A stretch of 64,000 nucleotides of DNA from a virus (IMGVR_UViG_3300021185_002518:1-64000); one strand, 5' to 3'. Counted from the first letter of the stretch, positions 29,102 through 40,553 are shown. Numbers and translations: made by a program. Notes: generated by a model not told the origin, from the sequence alone.

Positions 29102-30694
29102 ATGACAGTAGATCCAAATAGAATTCAGAAAGACTATTACGAGGGAAACAATCACGGTGATTATCAATTTACATCTCTAAAAGATATTATACAGCAATTT
29201 TTAGTAGTGTACGTTGGTGAGGGTAAAATAATAAGTAAAGCTAGTGAAACAGATGTTTCTTTTCACGCCCAAAGAGCTTTACAAGAACTTTCTTTTGACA
29301 CTTTCAAATCCATTAAGTCTCAAGAAATAGTATTACCACCATCACTACAAATGATGCTTCCCCATGATTATGTTAATTACACTAAAGTTTGTTGGTCAGA
29401 TTCGTCTGGTATCGAACATACTATGTACCCTACCAGCAAGACATCAAACCCAACATCAATAATTCAAAACAACATTGGTGGTTATGATTTCTCTGGAAAC
29501 GATTTTAACGTTTCAGACTTGCACAACCCGGAGTTCAACACTACTTTAGACTCTGTTTTAGACTGGACTGCTTCTCCAGCTAGATTCCACCAACAATATT
29601 CACCTACTACAACAGATCCAGTAACTGGTTCAACTATAACTAATCCAAATTACCCTAGCCCTACAAATCCAAACTCTCTACCTCAAAAAGATATATTTAA
29701 CGCTGTAAACGGTAAGTTAACGGCAAATATATTTCAAGAAGTACATGATCCTAGTGGAGCTAATATTAGTTTTGGTAGACACTACTCTTGCTGGCAAGAA
29801 ATAAACGTTGATGGTGTTGATGATATTACTATTTCTGGTTTTGGTGATGTTCCAGCCGATGGAACTGGTTTTTCTAATGCCACTATAAGGCTTGGTATAA
29901 GTTCTACAAAAGGTGATACAAGGACAAATCCTCATATAACCTTTGCAAACCCAAGTACAAATGGCCAAACTTTTGGTTTTGCTGGTTACGGGCCAAACTT
30001 TGTACCACATAATAATACTGTAGCATTTATACAGTGGAGAGGTGGTTTTGCAGGTGAGGCAAAAAGAAAAAGCTTGTCTAGTATAGACGTATCTCAGTAT
30101 CAAACTGTTTTTGTTTTAGTTACCATGTTTGTACCTGGAGATCTTAGTAATTTACCAGACAACACAAGTGTTGACTTTACATTAGATACTATAAAGGTTG
30201 TAGCAACAGGTGAGTATAATAATTTACAGTTAAATCCAGAATCTAAAACTTGGGAAAATTTTAAATCATCAAATACTTCTGAAACAAACACTCAAGAATA
30301 CGATACGGACAATTACGATTTAATTGTTGGTAAAAGATATGGTCTCGATCCACAGCATTCTCAAGTTAATGGTTCTTTTTATATTGATAACTTAAAAGGT
30401 TTAGTGCACTTTAGCTCTAACATTTCAGGAAAAACTGTAATCTTAAAATATATAAGCGATAGTCTTGGTACTGATCAAGAAATGCAAGTACATAAACTAG
30501 CTCAAGAAGCTTTGTATAAACATATAATGTACGCTATATTATCAACAACTGCAAATATTCCAGAGTATATAGTTAGAAGGTACAAACAAGAAAGGTTTGC
30601 AGCAACAAGACAAGCTAAACTAAGACTATCAAATATAAAGCTAGAAGAAATAACACAAATACTTAGAGGTAAGTCTAAGTTGATAAAACACTAA
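29102..30694 (+). CDS. Tail adaptor/tubular protein A-like (T7 gp11/P22 gp4-like)
   Basis: 530 aa. N-terminal SLKDIIQQFLVVYVGEGKII, then SFHAQRALQELSFDTFKSI and LPPSLQMMLPHDYVNYTKVC form the helical adaptor core seen in podovirus head-tail adaptors. A central insertion (about 110-400) is Asn/Thr/Gly-rich, with a carbohydrate-binding-like beta domain (VTISGFGDVPADGT). The C-terminal helices (AQEALYKHIMYAILS, RRYKQERFAATRQAKLRLSN) close the core. Thus the core is split by a large inserted domain. Confidence 0.6.
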   Translation: MTVDPNRIQKDYYEGNNHGDYQFTSLKDIIQQFLVVYVGEGKIISKASETDVSFHAQRALQELSFDTFKSIKSQEIVLPPSLQMMLPHDYVNYTKVCWSDSSGIEHTMYPTSKTSNPTSIIQNNIGGYDFSGNDFNVSDLHNPEFNTTLDSVLDWTASPARFHQQYSPTTTDPVTGSTITNPNYPSPTNPNSLPQKDIFNAVNGKLTANIFQEVHDPSGANISFGRHYSCWQEINVDGVDDITISGFGDVPADGTGFSNATIRLGISSTKGDTRTNPHITFANPSTNGQTFGFAGYGPNFVPHNNTVAFIQWRGGFAGEAKRKSLSSIDVSQYQTVFVLVTMFVPGDLSNLPDNTSVDFTLDTIKVVATGEYNNLQLNPESKTWENFKSSNTSETNTQEYDTDNYDLIVGKRYGLDPQHSQVNGSFYIDNLKGLVHFSSNISGKTVILKYISDSLGTDQEMQVHKLAQEALYKHIMYAILSTTANIPEYIVRRYKQERFAATRQAKLRLSNIKLEEITQILRGKSKLIKH

Positions 30695-30697
30695 TAT

Positions 30698-33600
30698 ATG
30701 CCAGAAATTAAAAACACTTTTGTTGGGGGTAAGATAAATCAAGACCTTGACGAAAGAATTGTTCCTAATGGAGAGTACATAGATGCGATGAATATTAAGG
30801 TTAATTCATCTGACGACTCTAGTGTTGGTACGGTTCAAAACATATTAGGAAACTCTAGAGCAGACATAATAGTGCCGCAAGACTATTTGTGTATAGCAAC
30901 TATTGCTGATGAAAAAAATAATAAGTTATATTGGTTTGTAACAAAACAATTGCCAACTCCAATTAACGCTATATTACAGTATGACTTAAATGAAATAGGC
31001 TCTGCAGCTAAAATAGTTTTAATTGATAAAAACAACTCTACTTTAAAGTTTACAACAAAAATTATTACTGGTATAAACATTATTGACAATTTGTTGTTCT
31101 GGACAGATGGTGTTAACGAACCTAGAAAAATCAATATAGATGATTGTATAGAGGGTACAAAAATATCAAACCCTTCTGTTCAAGACTTAGACACCTCAAC
31201 TCATACTAGGCTAGTTGTTAACGGTGTTGATAAAGGTGATATTAAAGAGAAACATATAACTGTTATTAAAACAGCGCCTAGAGTAGCTCCTCTAACAACT
31301 TTACTTCCTAACTACGCAAAGCCAGCCGTGCTTTTCGAAAAAGTTTTCCCAAGATTTTCTTATAGATACAAATACAAAGACGGAGAGTATTCTTCTTTTG
31401 GTCCTTTTACAGATGTAATATTTAATCCTATATATAAAGACGAGTACAACAATGATAACGCCTACTCGATTGAAGAGGGTAACAACGCTGGTATGGTAAA
31501 CAACATAAAAGCTATAAGTTTTAAAGGTTTTAGACATGCTAAAATGGTGCCAAACGTAGTTCAGGTGGAGTTGCTTTACAAAGAAGAAGGTTCTAGCGTT
31601 ATTTTTTCTGTTAAAAAAATAAACTATGATGACTACGAGTGGTCTCAAAACAGCTTTGTTTTAGAATCACAAGATATATTTGCGGCAATACCTGAAAATC
31701 AATTACTAAGACCTTGGGATAACGTGCCTACTAAAGCTTTAGCTCAAGAGGTAACAGGTAATAGAATTGTATATGGTAATTACACACAGGGTGAAGATTT
31801 AATCTCTAGTGATGGCACTAAAGCGGTATCATCTGTTGAGGCTGACTACGAGCAAAGAGACACAGAGTACACTTTAAATGATGACTTCAGTTTAGGTGGT
31901 ATAAATTCTTTGAAATCACAAAGAGAATATAACGTTGGAATTGTATGGGGCGATAAGTATGGTAGAGAAACGCCTGTTAATGAAAATGTAGGAAGTGTTG
32001 CAATACCTTGGTTTAATGAAGACACGGGTTATCTTACAGCAAGTAGCTCTACTTCTTTAAAGTTAAACGTTAATGGTAAAAAACCTGCTTGGGCAGATTA
32101 CTATAAGTTTTTTGTTAAAGAAAACTCAGGAGAATACTATAATATACTAATGGAAAAAGCTTATTCTACAGAAAAAGTAAATTTCTTTGACAAAACGGAC
32201 GAGAAAATATGGTTAGGTTTCGTGTCTTCAGATAGAAACAAGATTACAGATCAAGAATATATAATTCTCAAAAAACAAATTGGAACAAATGAAGGGCAGA
32301 TACCTTTAGAGAATAAATTTAAAGTATTCGACGTACAAAATGAAGCTCCAGACGCTATAAAATATAGACATGTAGACATGGGTCGAGTTGTAAAGGGAAC
32401 TACTGGATCAGCTAATTATTTTGATGATATATTTACTGAAGCGCTCTTTAGGCCAGACGAAGAAACAGACATGCTTTATATAGATAGGGCCGAGTGGGTT
32501 AATGGTGTTGGTGGTTCTTTACAGCAAAGCGCTGACAACAAAGAAATGTGGGTTGAAACTTTATACACCTCATGGAAAGATACTGTAACTGGTAAAAGCT
32601 CTGAAAAATATAGAATAATATCTTCTGTATTTAATGCTACAGGTGAATACATGTTAAAGTTAGATAGAAAGATAAGTACTGATGACGCTGCTATAGCTTT
32701 AGACTCAAGTGGCGATCTTAATGCGGACTTAGAGTTTTTAATAGAAAAAAGAGAAGAGGTAGAGCTAGAAGAGTTTACTGGTAAGTTTTTTGTTCAGATA
32801 AGTTCTCTTTCTTCTGTTCAACCAAGTCTTACGGACGAAGAGCTAAACGCTAACCACATGCAAGTTGCAACCCAAAAATTATTTTGGTTTTATGACGATT
32901 CTGATAACACCGTAAACGAACTATTTGGTAACGTGTCAATACCAAATCCAGAACCAGCTTTTGCCAATGCAGTTGGTGGTGTAAGTGGTGACTTAACAAA
33001 CACACATACAGACTATTCTTCTTTAATGGGACAGTTTGGTAATATTAACAAAGGATTTTTTGTTGACAACCTATATATGGCTGGTGGCCAAGTACATGAT
33101 GCTAACTATGCTAAGAGTACCGGTAGATCTTGGATGGGTAAACATGACCAGCACGCAGTAACGCCAACATGGGGTTTATTACTACGCGATGGGGATGTAT
33201 TTGATATTACCACAACTAACGACGAAGTTTATGGTTGGGGTTATGGTTTTTTTTATGGTCATATTAATCCCTCTCTGCCTGATCCTAGTAGTCCTCATTT
33301 TGGTAAAAAATTTCCACTTGTAGATTTATTACAAGGTGGTGGTAATTTTGCCCATGGTAATGGCTTAAATGCAAATTGGGTGCAAGGTCAAAAGCTTCGA
33401 CAAAACCCATCTACTCAAAAAATGGTTAACAGTATAGAAGGTTTTGTAACCACAACCAATGCTTACTCTTCAATAAATGGAAGTGCTACCGCTTACAGAA
33501 GATGGAGAAAACCTGGTTTTACTAACGATTTTGGAAATTATTTTGATGGAGATCCCGAAGAAACATATGGTACTGAAAATGGTGTTCATTATATGCAAAT

Positions 33601-36600
33601 ATCATTTATGGCTCCAGGAGAAGACCTTGTTGGTACTATTGATTCAAACTTAATAGATACTGCACCAAATTTTGGAGACGGAAGTCCTGGTAATTACTTG
33701 CAAGCAATATGGGGTGGTGGTATATTTAATGATCCTGTCAATGGTGTTACTGTTGAAATGGAAGGTAACTATGATCTTGTTAGCGAAGACCCTTTGAGCG
33801 CAAGTCCAGGACCAAACTTTGGCTACGGTTACGATGATACTCTTGATTATAGAATTAAACATGAAAACCAATGGAAACCTACTCATGGTTTAAATGCAAG
33901 TCAAACTGATGAAATTGAAGATTTTATTAAAAAATTAGCAAAAAATTCAAAGTTTAAGTTCGCAAGTAATGACGATGAAATATTTACTATTCTTGGTAAC
34001 CCTATAATTAAAAAAGTATATAACCACACGGCTTGGAATAGAGACTATGACTATAAAAATGGTACTTCTTTTGAAGAGGTTGATAGTGTAGAAAAAGCTG
34101 CCTTAGCTTGGGCTAACGACAAAACACAAGCAAAGCTTGACGCATTTAAAGATAAAATCGTGGACTTTGGTAGAGCAAGTAACAGAAGACTTGTTTATAT
34201 ATTTCCTATAAACAAAAACCCTTTAACGCTTGGTGGTATAGACAACTCTAATTTTGATGCTACTAATGGATTAGATATAAATTTTATAACAGCTGATTCT
34301 AGTGAGGTGTTAAACGAAGTTGTAAGAGGCTCTGCGATATGGGAAACAGAACCAAAAAAAGATAACAAGTTAGAAATTTACTATGAAGCTAGTGACGCTT
34401 ACCCTACAGAGTTAACTACAGATACAAACATTGATTTTGCTCCACCTGGTAGTTTTGTAGAGTTTATTGATATTCCTGAAGCTAAAAATGGACAAGTGCT
34501 TGTAGATAAAAAATTTATCCTTGGAGCTTGGAACGGAAAAAATAGATTTGTACTAACAACTAGTAAAACTTCAACAACTGCTAGTGGTGCTAACAAGTTT
34601 GACGATGCTAATAATGTTATAGATTATAAAGGTGGTCTAGTTAGGTTTTATAGAAGAGGCGGTGGTTATACAACAGCTAGAATTAGCTCTGACCCTATAG
34701 CTGCAGCTGGAGAAACTTTTACTGAAACGGACCCAGTAACTGGTCAAGTTTATGTATACACTGCTTCTCCAGAATATTATAACCAGTTTTATATAGAAAA
34801 AGATATAGACATTTCTCTAGACACTGGTTTAAATTGGTACAATTGTTTTTCTTTTGGTAATGGTATTGAGTCAAATAGAATTAGAGATGATTTTAACAAC
34901 CCTACTATTAGCAATGGTGTTAAAGCATCTATAGTTTTAGAAACAGATTACAAAGAAGAAAATAGAAAATCAGGATTAATATTCTCAGGTATTTATAATT
35001 CAAACTCTGGCGTTAACAATTTGAATCAGTTTATAATGGCTGAAAATATCACTAAAGATCTAAATCCTACTTATGGTAGTATACAAAAGCTATTTCAAAG
35101 AAGAATAAGCTTAGTTGCTTTTTGTGAAGATAGAGTTGTTAGTATAACGTCTAATAAAGATGCATTATTTAACGCAGACGGTAACTCTCAGTTAGTAGCT
35201 ACAAATGCTGTCTTAGGTGATGCTACTCCTTTTGTTGGTGACTTTGGTATATCTAAAAACCCAGAGTCTTTTGCTAAAGATTCTTATAGAGCTTATTTTG
35301 CAGATAAACAAAGAGGTGCGGTACTTAGGTTATCTATGGACGGTATAACACCTATTTCAGAAGCTGGAATGGACGATTACTTTAGAGATAATTTAAAATT
35401 ATCAGGAGAAATTATTGGTAGTTTTGATGCTTATGATAAAAATTATAATATTACATTTTCTGGTTTAAAACCAACACAAAGTCTTGTTTTAAATAGTTTT
35501 ATTGATACTGGTGATGAAAATACTACTCTATCTACTCCTACTTCAATAATAACAGATCCACATATTAATTCGTTAACACCTATTACTCTTCCAACACCTC
35601 TTGATATAAATAATGGTAATTCAGAGTTAAATAATAGATATTTACAATTTAAAACAAACATAACAAATTATGATGAGATAGCTGCAGGTAGCATACAGGC
35701 GGAAACATCAACAACAACAACAACGGGTGGTGATCCAACAGTTTTTACTACTAGTGCGAATTTAATAGCACAGCTTCAGCTTGATGACCAAGGAGCTGGT
35801 TTTCCTTTTATGCTAAACGGTTTTGGTTATGGTGTAAATAAAAAATACCAAGTAGGAAGAACTTACACTTCTGATTACACTTTAGCTAGCACTTTAACTG
35901 GTGCAATGTTTCCACAAGAAGTAAATCTTGGAATAGCAGCTTCTAAAACTGGTAATTGGTATACTGGAGAGGTTAACAACTCTACTCCAACTAACGTTGG
36001 TACTTCAGGAGATATTTTTTGGAATCCAATTCGTAACGGTTACGGCATGCAAAATGCACCTCTTAATTCAATACTAGATTGGATGCGTGTTTCGTACAAC
36101 AATGGAAATCAAAATATTACTAATGGCAGTTGGTTCCCGTCGAATCAAGCACCTTGGTTCCACACAACTTCAGGCACTGCTAGTGGAAAAGGAATTTGTT
36201 TTGATGGTACTGATACCACGCAGTTTCTAGCACTTCCTGGAGCTAAAGCTAATAGTGTTGATGATGTTACTCCAACTCCTGTTTTAACCAAATACTCTGG
36301 GGCTGTTCCTACAACAGTGTTTAACGGTGAAGAAATAGAAATTATAATTGGTGCTAGAAACCATAGCTATGTATTGCCTTACCCACAAAATGGTGCTATT
36401 GGAGAACAAGATTCTGGCACTTCTTCTGATTATCATAGGTATTTAACAATACAACTTTATGATGGTAACACAGCTTTGACAGACTCAGTACTTATGGACC
36501 CTAGTAATTTACAAGGATCAATAACTCAAGGTTATGCTGACTATCAATACGTACCAGCGCCTAATGGAGCTGGAGCAGATGAGTGTAAAATAGGTTTTCA

Positions 36601-38965
36601 AACAACAGCTGGCGTAGATTTCCCACTACTAACGCATAATTCAACTAGATCACACCAGATTTGTTTTAAATTTACAAATGGTGTTGATGAAAACGAAGAG
36701 ATAGTTGTTCAAGATCTGCAAGTTAGAATAAGATTTGCAGGTGGTACCGACCCCAATAAACTTTACGGTGGAGTTGATGCTTTTTTTATTAAAAAACAAC
36801 ATTATTTATCTGATGTCTCTACTCCTTTAGTAACTACCACGACACTAAACGGTGATGCACAGCCACCATTAACAATACCTCCTTTTGTTGAAGTTGATCA
36901 TAATCATTATCCTTATTGGGCACTACAAGACGCAGCTGGAAACGTTTTAGATGAAGACCCTTTTGCTGAGGTTGCTTTAGGTTATTATGGGCCTAATCAC
37001 ATAGCGGATTCAGTTACCGAAACTAATAATGATGGTGTGACTAACACATGGCCTGTTCCTCCTAGTGGTGTTGTAAGCAACGGTACTACTTTTTATGATG
37101 ATGGTACTGGTGGTAACGGTATGCATACAACTGGCACGAAAACAACAAATGATAAATTTGCGTGGAACGGTGGTAGCGTAGATAATTACTTAATACAAAG
37201 TAACACGACAACAAATGGCAACTGGTATGCAATAGCTTTGATGAGAGTGGGAGTACCAACTGGTGATGTTCCAGTTTTAGAAGGGTACAATGTTAACTTT
37301 GAGCTCACACAAGTTCCTTACGAGTTTGTAGAAGGCAACACTTTGTACGATGCTTACTTTTGTATATTTGAAGGTGACGACACTATAGCTGAAATAAAAA
37401 TAAAACTACCTGCTAACGCTGATTTTACAATGTCTACTATTAACATGATAGATATAAGCGAAACATGGTCACCAGCAATCACTAATCAAATGACTCATTG
37501 GACTACAAATATAGGTTATGCTGGAAACCCAGTTCCACAAAATTTTTATGACAAACCAAAGCTTTATGGAGAGGCGTCAAGCGGTATAATATTTGACTCG
37601 CCCGTGCCTGGCAACTACATTAGTGTTCGTCAAAATCATGGTGGTAATTTTACTGACACCATTAATGGTTGGTTATTACAATTTACTGTATCTAACCACA
37701 CTAGTGGTACATTAAGTTTTCACATAACAGATGCTAATGGTAATGGTATTTCTGGGAATGACGTAATTGATAGGAATGGTTCTTATAGAATTTATTTTGA
37801 AGACTTTACTAGCACATACGACGTTCTTATAGATGAAGGCTCTGGTTATGCAGCAGTACACACAACTAGCCCTCTTTCTGGATCTTCATATCCAAACTTA
37901 ATTTGGTTTGCTGACAACGGAGGTATTGAATGTACTGTTAAGTCTATTTTGCTGACAGACCAAACTCAGACTTTTTCTGGTGGATCTGCTGATAACTTTA
38001 CTTTTAGTGGTTTTAATGAATTAGTTGATGGTTATATTATTTTTAACGCAGCAAACCAAAACATTGAGTTTGTTAACGCGCCTATAACGGATTTAGATCA
38101 AGTTCAGGTTCAACAAGCTATTACACAAACTACATACGCTGGACAGTTTTTTAGAGTTCTATTTGAGCATAGTATAACACAGGGAGCTATAAACGGTTAT
38201 TACTTCAACGATGATGGGTTAGGGTTTAGGTTTGGAACTATAAGCGCGCCAACATTTCAACAAACTTACAACACTTTGCATACTATAGGAGAAGCAACGT
38301 GGGCAGCTGGAGAATTAAAAAACACTTTTGTAATCTTTGTAGAGCAAGATCAAACTAGTGGAACTATTGATAATATAATATTTAGACAAGAGTTTAGTTT
38401 TCTTGATGAAAATGGTAATGATATGTCAAGCACAATATCTTTTAGCGAAAGCGTTAGAGGTTGGGTTAGTAGAAAATCATTTGTGCCTGAGCAAGGTGTT
38501 AGTTTATCTAGTGATTACTTTACTTTTAAAAACGGTGGTATTTTTAAACACAACGAGGAGATAATAGATATTAATAGTGGTGATGATACAAATAGAAATA
38601 CTTTCTATGGCACGCCGTATCTTTCAACAGTAACTACAGTTTTAAATACCGAACCTTCTGTTATAAAGTCTTTTAATACTATTAAATACGAAGGATCACA
38701 ATCCAAGGTAGAAGCTGGTAACCCTGCTGTTTTAATAACAAATCCAGATTTAACCGTTAGCTCTTACAGTACGCTAGAAACTTACAACCAGTACGATAAA
38801 GCTGGGTGGAGTGTAGAGTATATAAAAACAGACAAACAAGAAGGTAGTGTAAAAGAGTTTATAGAAAAAGAAGGTAAATGGTTTAATTACATTAGTGGTA
38901 ATGAAGAAATAAAAACAAGCGATTTAAGTTTTCAAGGACTAGGAATTGTAAAAGAAATACAATAA
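30698..38965 (+). CDS. Giant tail protein (2755 aa), tubular protein B-like start
   Basis: The N-terminus MPEIKNTFVGGKINQDLDER and the following NGEYIDAMNIKV belong to a marine-phage tail family thought to replace T7 gp12/P22 gp10-like tail proteins. Residues up to about 650 read as repeated YWF-type beta-propeller blades (NKLYWFVT, NLLFWTDGVNEPRKINI). The remaining 2000 residues are Asn/Gly/Thr-rich beta domains, including segments resembling carbohydrate-binding modules. It probably forms the tail nozzle plus spike, and is far longer than T7 gp12 (about 800). No protease or hydrolase motif was found. Confidence 0.6.
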   Translation: MPEIKNTFVGGKINQDLDERIVPNGEYIDAMNIKVNSSDDSSVGTVQNILGNSRADIIVPQDYLCIATIADEKNNKLYWFVTKQLPTPINAILQYDLNEIGSAAKIVLIDKNNSTLKFTTKIITGINIIDNLLFWTDGVNEPRKINIDDCIEGTKISNPSVQDLDTSTHTRLVVNGVDKGDIKEKHITVIKTAPRVAPLTTLLPNYAKPAVLFEKVFPRFSYRYKYKDGEYSSFGPFTDVIFNPIYKDEYNNDNAYSIEEGNNAGMVNNIKAISFKGFRHAKMVPNVVQVELLYKEEGSSVIFSVKKINYDDYEWSQNSFVLESQDIFAAIPENQLLRPWDNVPTKALAQEVTGNRIVYGNYTQGEDLISSDGTKAVSSVEADYEQRDTEYTLNDDFSLGGINSLKSQREYNVGIVWGDKYGRETPVNENVGSVAIPWFNEDTGYLTASSSTSLKLNVNGKKPAWADYYKFFVKENSGEYYNILMEKAYSTEKVNFFDKTDEKIWLGFVSSDRNKITDQEYIILKKQIGTNEGQIPLENKFKVFDVQNEAPDAIKYRHVDMGRVVKGTTGSANYFDDIFTEALFRPDEETDMLYIDRAEWVNGVGGSLQQSADNKEMWVETLYTSWKDTVTGKSSEKYRIISSVFNATGEYMLKLDRKISTDDAAIALDSSGDLNADLEFLIEKREEVELEEFTGKFFVQISSLSSVQPSLTDEELNANHMQVATQKLFWFYDDSDNTVNELFGNVSIPNPEPAFANAVGGVSGDLTNTHTDYSSLMGQFGNINKGFFVDNLYMAGGQVHDANYAKSTGRSWMGKHDQHAVTPTWGLLLRDGDVFDITTTNDEVYGWGYGFFYGHINPSLPDPSSPHFGKKFPLVDLLQGGGNFAHGNGLNANWVQGQKLRQNPSTQKMVNSIEGFVTTTNAYSSINGSATAYRRWRKPGFTNDFGNYFDGDPEETYGTENGVHYMQISFMAPGEDLVGTIDSNLIDTAPNFGDGSPGNYLQAIWGGGIFNDPVNGVTVEMEGNYDLVSEDPLSASPGPNFGYGYDDTLDYRIKHENQWKPTHGLNASQTDEIEDFIKKLAKNSKFKFASNDDEIFTILGNPIIKKVYNHTAWNRDYDYKNGTSFEEVDSVEKAALAWANDKTQAKLDAFKDKIVDFGRASNRRLVYIFPINKNPLTLGGIDNSNFDATNGLDINFITADSSEVLNEVVRGSAIWETEPKKDNKLEIYYEASDAYPTELTTDTNIDFAPPGSFVEFIDIPEAKNGQVLVDKKFILGAWNGKNRFVLTTSKTSTTASGANKFDDANNVIDYKGGLVRFYRRGGGYTTARISSDPIAAAGETFTETDPVTGQVYVYTASPEYYNQFYIEKDIDISLDTGLNWYNCFSFGNGIESNRIRDDFNNPTISNGVKASIVLETDYKEENRKSGLIFSGIYNSNSGVNNLNQFIMAENITKDLNPTYGSIQKLFQRRISLVAFCEDRVVSITSNKDALFNADGNSQLVATNAVLGDATPFVGDFGISKNPESFAKDSYRAYFADKQRGAVLRLSMDGITPISEAGMDDYFRDNLKLSGEIIGSFDAYDKNYNITFSGLKPTQSLVLNSFIDTGDENTTLSTPTSIITDPHINSLTPITLPTPLDINNGNSELNNRYLQFKTNITNYDEIAAGSIQAETSTTTTTGGDPTVFTTSANLIAQLQLDDQGAGFPFMLNGFGYGVNKKYQVGRTYTSDYTLASTLTGAMFPQEVNLGIAASKTGNWYTGEVNNSTPTNVGTSGDIFWNPIRNGYGMQNAPLNSILDWMRVSYNNGNQNITNGSWFPSNQAPWFHTTSGTASGKGICFDGTDTTQFLALPGAKANSVDDVTPTPVLTKYSGAVPTTVFNGEEIEIIIGARNHSYVLPYPQNGAIGEQDSGTSSDYHRYLTIQLYDGNTALTDSVLMDPSNLQGSITQGYADYQYVPAPNGAGADECKIGFQTTAGVDFPLLTHNSTRSHQICFKFTNGVDENEEIVVQDLQVRIRFAGGTDPNKLYGGVDAFFIKKQHYLSDVSTPLVTTTTLNGDAQPPLTIPPFVEVDHNHYPYWALQDAAGNVLDEDPFAEVALGYYGPNHIADSVTETNNDGVTNTWPVPPSGVVSNGTTFYDDGTGGNGMHTTGTKTTNDKFAWNGGSVDNYLIQSNTTTNGNWYAIALMRVGVPTGDVPVLEGYNVNFELTQVPYEFVEGNTLYDAYFCIFEGDDTIAEIKIKLPANADFTMSTINMIDISETWSPAITNQMTHWTTNIGYAGNPVPQNFYDKPKLYGEASSGIIFDSPVPGNYISVRQNHGGNFTDTINGWLLQFTVSNHTSGTLSFHITDANGNGISGNDVIDRNGSYRIYFEDFTSTYDVLIDEGSGYAAVHTTSPLSGSSYPNLIWFADNGGIECTVKSILLTDQTQTFSGGSADNFTFSGFNELVDGYIIFNAANQNIEFVNAPITDLDQVQVQQAITQTTYAGQFFRVLFEHSITQGAINGYYFNDDGLGFRFGTISAPTFQQTYNTLHTIGEATWAAGELKNTFVIFVEQDQTSGTIDNIIFRQEFSFLDENGNDMSSTISFSESVRGWVSRKSFVPEQGVSLSSDYFTFKNGGIFKHNEEIIDINSGDDTNRNTFYGTPYLSTVTTVLNTEPSVIKSFNTIKYEGSQSKVEAGNPAVLITNPDLTVSSYSTLETYNQYDKAGWSVEYIKTDKQEGSVKEFIEKEGKWFNYISGNEEIKTSDLSFQGLGIVKEIQ

Positions 38966-38966
38966 C

Positions 38967-40223
38967 ATGGAAAAGAAATTAATTAAAAAAGTATCTATAA
39001 ATAGAGCTAACATGCTAGATTCCGGAGAGAGTAGAGAGCTAGTTGTTTTTGGAGATGTTGGTGCTGAATTCAATGTTAATGTTATAAAAATAAATGGCAA
39101 CTTAAAAGAAAGTTATTATAATTTTGTGACAAACACATTTACAGAGGCTTTTGTTGCTGCTAATAACCTACACGTTACATTAGATGGTGATAGGTTTTCT
39201 AGGGTAATTATTTTTCCAGCTGACACAAGTGGAGATGTGTATAGCATAAAAACCATAGCAAAAGAACCAACTACAAAGCTTAGAAACAATAGTTTTGTTG
39301 ATACAAAAACAATAAATCAAGTTGGTCAAACTATAATTGCATTTCAGGTGCCTGATGACTTTAACTCAGATAGTAAACTTACAGCGCTTCCAAACGCTGT
39401 TCAAAGTACTGGATCCACAGCTTTGTCATCAACAGTTACAGTTCCCATAGAGTGGACGTTTACAAACACAAGTAGTGACACAAAAGGATTTGGGCTGCGA
39501 CTACCAGGTACGCCAGTTTCAAACGAATTTATTATACCTGATAACTACTGGTATTCTCAACAGGTGGTTGTAGTAGATGGCAATCATGTTAGTGTTACCG
39601 AGATTACAGTAGATTCTATTGGCAATACTGTTGCCGGCATGGAGTTAGATGGTGTTTTAGCTGCAGGAGGAGGTAAAATATTTGTAACATCTATTTCTGG
39701 TACTACTATAACATTTAGCTCTGTAGTATCAGCTAACAATAATGATCAGTTAAAACTTAAGGCTTACGGTCCAAATCTTATAAAAAGTATTTTTGGTCAA
39801 GAAGTTGAGTTTAGTAATTTTATAGCTAAAGGTGTGCCTTTAGAAAAACAAGTTAGAACAGAGACAACATTTCCACTGTCCACAGGTAATGTTACATTAA
39901 ATCTTAACGGAACATATGGTGTTGGTGGAGGTGGTCATGTTAGATTAGAAGGCTTTAACATGAACAATAGTGCAAACAATAATTTAATAACAACTGTTAC
40001 AGCTAGCTCAACGGCCGGTAGTGTTGTTATAAACTACGCTGGTGGTGGCGATGACATTACTAAAGTAAATGTTATACCCGTTGGAACAAAGTTAAATGTA
40101 ATAGGTTCTCATCAAGTAATAACTGTTACCGGTAACGTTAAGATAAAAAAATATCCTGACGCTAACGCTAAAGTAGTTTTAGACATGACGCAAATTATAA
40201 CCGCTGGTACAGCTGATGAATAA
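38967..40223 (+). CDS. 418-aa tail structural protein
   Basis: MEKKLIKKVSINRANMLDSG then mostly beta structure with Thr/Val/Gly-rich strands; C-terminal GNVKIKKYPDANAKVVLDMT. It follows the giant tail protein by 1 nt and precedes a 107-aa partner. Likely part of the tail hub or fibre base; no specific family recognised. Confidence 0.55.
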   Translation: MEKKLIKKVSINRANMLDSGESRELVVFGDVGAEFNVNVIKINGNLKESYYNFVTNTFTEAFVAANNLHVTLDGDRFSRVIIFPADTSGDVYSIKTIAKEPTTKLRNNSFVDTKTINQVGQTIIAFQVPDDFNSDSKLTALPNAVQSTGSTALSSTVTVPIEWTFTNTSSDTKGFGLRLPGTPVSNEFIIPDNYWYSQQVVVVDGNHVSVTEITVDSIGNTVAGMELDGVLAAGGGKIFVTSISGTTITFSSVVSANNNDQLKLKAYGPNLIKSIFGQEVEFSNFIAKGVPLEKQVRTETTFPLSTGNVTLNLNGTYGVGGGGHVRLEGFNMNNSANNNLITTVTASSTAGSVVINYAGGGDDITKVNVIPVGTKLNVIGSHQVITVTGNVKIKKYPDANAKVVLDMTQIITAGTADE

Positions 40224-40229
40224 TAAAAT

Positions 40230-40553
40230 ATGAAAATAATATTAAAAAGTAATTTACAAAACTCCTCTCTACAAGTTCATGATAAAGCATGGAAAAGTGT
40301 TCCTGATGCAAATGGTTTTGGTAGTGAAAAAGTACTTATTGGAGAAATAACAGAAGTAGGGATTAATTATATCAAAATTGATAGCCCTCTTACGTCTGTA
40401 GACCCAGACGATTTTATAATGTTTAACAAAGATAACAAGGTGAATAAAAACAGCCTTGTTGGTTACTACGCTGAGGTTAAGTTTGAGAATAATTCTAATA
40501 GCAAAGCTGAATTGTTTTCAATAGGTTCTGAGATAACTGAAAGTAGTAAATAA
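40230..40553 (+). CDS. 107-aa tail-associated protein
   Basis: MKIILKSNLQNSSLQVHDKA; short beta protein with LIGEITEVGINYIKIDSP and FIMFNKDNKVNKNSL; ends with AELFSIGSEITESSK. The closing phrase is common in small virion proteins preceding internal virion genes in marine phages. Role unknown. Confidence 0.55.
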   Translation: MKIILKSNLQNSSLQVHDKAWKSVPDANGFGSEKVLIGEITEVGINYIKIDSPLTSVDPDDFIMFNKDNKVNKNSLVGYYAEVKFENNSNSKAELFSIGSEITESSK

